NCBI GenBank assembly: GCA_903879875.1 | Contig: CAIRNC010000453.1 | Location: 1 to 6,862, forward strand | Direction: 5' to 3' | Length of the DNA: 6,862 nt | From: an uncultured Bacteroidota bacterium | GTDB lineage: Bacteria; Bacteroidota; Bacteroidia; Flavobacteriales; Flavobacteriaceae | Shown: positions 5,870-6,862 of the stretch, piece after piece | Layout of the letters: the number at the start of each line of letters is the position of its first letter | How positions within the stretch are numbered: the first letter of the stretch is position 1 | The notes under the pieces: model-generated | Database searches by the model: none | Seen by the model: only the letters and a program-made list of their open reading frames with translations | What the model was told of the DNA's origin: nothing | Translations under genes and position numbers: made by a program

Positions 5870-6854
5870 TGATTTAAAAGAGAAAATAAATTTCAAAAAT
5901 CCGTTTTTTAAATCAATAGCAGCCGAAGTAGGTGTTTTAAAAACCAATAATTTTGACAATTTTAGCAATTCAAATTTAAGAGGCACCAACCAATTTAATC
6001 AACCTAATCCTTTGGGATATGGCACTTTTTATTCCGATGTAGCCTTTGCAAATGTTTCAATTTCTAATCAAATAGGGGCTAAATTCAAATTTCAAAATAT
6101 TGTTTCTGCAGTATCGAACACTTCAAACGATATCTTTCAATATATAAATCGAACGGAAATTTTCACTAATAAAAACAACTATTTCCAATGGAATGGTATA
6201 GCCAATTATTATCTTAATGGTTGGAATATTGGTGCTGGAATTGGAGTATATAACTCAAGTTATTATACATATATCGCCCCGTTGCCTTTTCCTCCAAATC
6301 AACCTTATTCAATTACGAAAACAGTTATTACCAACTTTTCTGGTAGTTTGTCATTGAGCAAAAAATTAAAGTATGTTGAACCTACAATTGCTGCTAATTA
6401 TTCCAACTTATCAGAATCAAAAATCATTTGTGCTGAAGGTTCCTTAAGTTATTTTCCATTCGGAAACCTGAATTTTTATGGAAATTCAAAAGTTGGAATG
6501 GTAAAGTACGAAAATGAAAATCATGTTATTTATTCACAATTGATTGGCTTAAAACTAGCTAAAAAAGTATGGATTGAAGGTTATGGTGCTTATGGAAATC
6601 ACCAAAATTATGTGAGTGAAAACGGGCTTTTTGTGTTCAACACACCAAATCAAATCAATTGGTATGCTGGTACAAATTTGAATTTTTATTTCAAAAAAAT
6701 AGATTTATCATTAGGCTATGGCATGCAAGAACGGGAAGCTAGTTATTGGACAGAAGTTAAAACCAACCTAAACACCTTTGAAACAACTACTAATACAACA
6801 AATTACACTTATAATTATAATCTTTTAAAAACAAAAATCGTATGGAAATTCTAA
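5808..6854 (+). CDS. Outer-membrane beta-barrel, C-terminal part of the frame-broken TPR/barrel protein
   Basis: This open frame carries the rest of the protein: a last helical piece (KKAAELLTLLPDDLKEKINF), a linker, and then about 280 residues of alternating aromatic/polar strands such as YGTFYSDVAFANVSISNQIG, YFQWNGIANYYLNGWNIGAG and INWYAGTNLNFYFKKIDLSL. It ends in KTKIVWKF with a terminal Phe, the usual mark of BAM-inserted outer-membrane proteins. The first ATG (5808, MPTFLRIEM) overlaps the upstream frame and has no signal peptide, so it is unlikely to be a true start; the real coding part probably begins near 5835. The natural reading is one protein: signal peptide, TPRs, 14-18-strand-type barrel (strand number not determined). 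Its function is not recognised. A link to the upstream transporter/M23 protein is suggested only by operon order. Confidence 0.7.
   Translation: MPTFLRIEMKKAAELLTLLPDDLKEKINFKNPFFKSIAAEVGVLKTNNFDNFSNSNLRGTNQFNQPNPLGYGTFYSDVAFANVSISNQIGAKFKFQNIVSAVSNTSNDIFQYINRTEIFTNKNNYFQWNGIANYYLNGWNIGAGIGVYNSSYYTYIAPLPFPPNQPYSITKTVITNFSGSLSLSKKLKYVEPTIAANYSNLSESKIICAEGSLSYFPFGNLNFYGNSKVGMVKYENENHVIYSQLIGLKLAKKVWIEGYGAYGNHQNYVSENGLFVFNTPNQINWYAGTNLNFYFKKIDLSLGYGMQEREASYWTEVKTNLNTFETTTNTTNYTYNYNLLKTKIVWKF
5835..5840 (+). other. Frameshift site: A6 tract joining the TPR and barrel frames
   Basis: The upstream frame reads AAT GAA AAA AGC (N-E-K-S), while the downstream frame needs AAA GCA GCC GAA (K-A-A-E). 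Deleting one of the six A residues fuses the two into a continuous TPR-to-barrel protein. The required shift is +1, so the classical -1 slippery arrangement A-AAA-AAG is not in the right register. A homopolymer sequencing error, a real disabling indel, or slippage/phase variation would all look like this. Confidence 0.75.
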
Positions 6855-6862
6855 AAAAATCA
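6842..6862 (+). CDS. Possible start of a downstream overlapping gene
   Basis: ATG at 6842 opens a frame (MEILKKS) that overlaps the end of the barrel gene by 13 bp and runs off the window edge. Short overlaps are common in this cluster, but only seven codons are visible and there is no recognisable ribosome-binding signal, so the product cannot be named. Confidence 0.25.

Overview
The window looks like chromosomal DNA of an AT-rich member of the Bacteroidota, most likely a Flavobacterium-like Flavobacteriaceae. This rests on the low GC content and Lys/Ile/Asn-rich proteins. Starts are preceded by A-rich leaders (TTTTAAAAACAAT before two genes) rather than Shine-Dalgarno sequences. There are promoter-like TAnnTTTG relatives, and one signal peptide ends in the flavobacterial-style N-A-Q. 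All genes are on the + strand. This is a reading by eye; no database search was possible.

Layout: (1) 2-310, the 3' part of a small charged helical protein resembling the Spy/CpxP-type periplasmic chaperone / heavy-metal-sensor family. (2) 328-3122, a compact cassette of three genes: a stand-alone PqqD-like RiPP recognition element (RRE), an ATP-grasp ligase overlapping it by 8 bp, and, after a leader of about 145 bp full of inverted 9-bp-phased repeats, a fold-type III PLP decarboxylase of the DAP/ornithine/arginine class. (3) 3123-3338, an intergenic region filled by seven tandem 21-bp repeats that run up to a promoter-like element. (4) 3339-6854, a probable second operon: a urea-transporter-like membrane protein fused to an M23/LytM-like domain, then a TPR plus beta-barrel outer-membrane protein whose frame is broken at an A6 tract. 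The last bases may hold the start of a further overlapping gene.

How the genes may work together: RRE + ATP-grasp + amino-acid decarboxylase suggests formation of an amide/peptide bond or activation of a carboxylate on a peptide or amino-acid substrate, coupled to decarboxylation. The most striking detail is that the decarboxylase begins with an extra tail of about 40 residues carrying Y-x-x-P-x-I (Y6, P9, I11). This resembles the leader motif that RREs recognise in lasso-peptide precursors, and no separate precursor gene is visible. The tail may therefore be the docking site for the PqqD-like protein; that is a hypothesis. In the second operon, the M23-like domain appears to lack its first zinc-binding His and sits after basic residues that suggest a cytoplasmic side, so it may not be a working peptidase.
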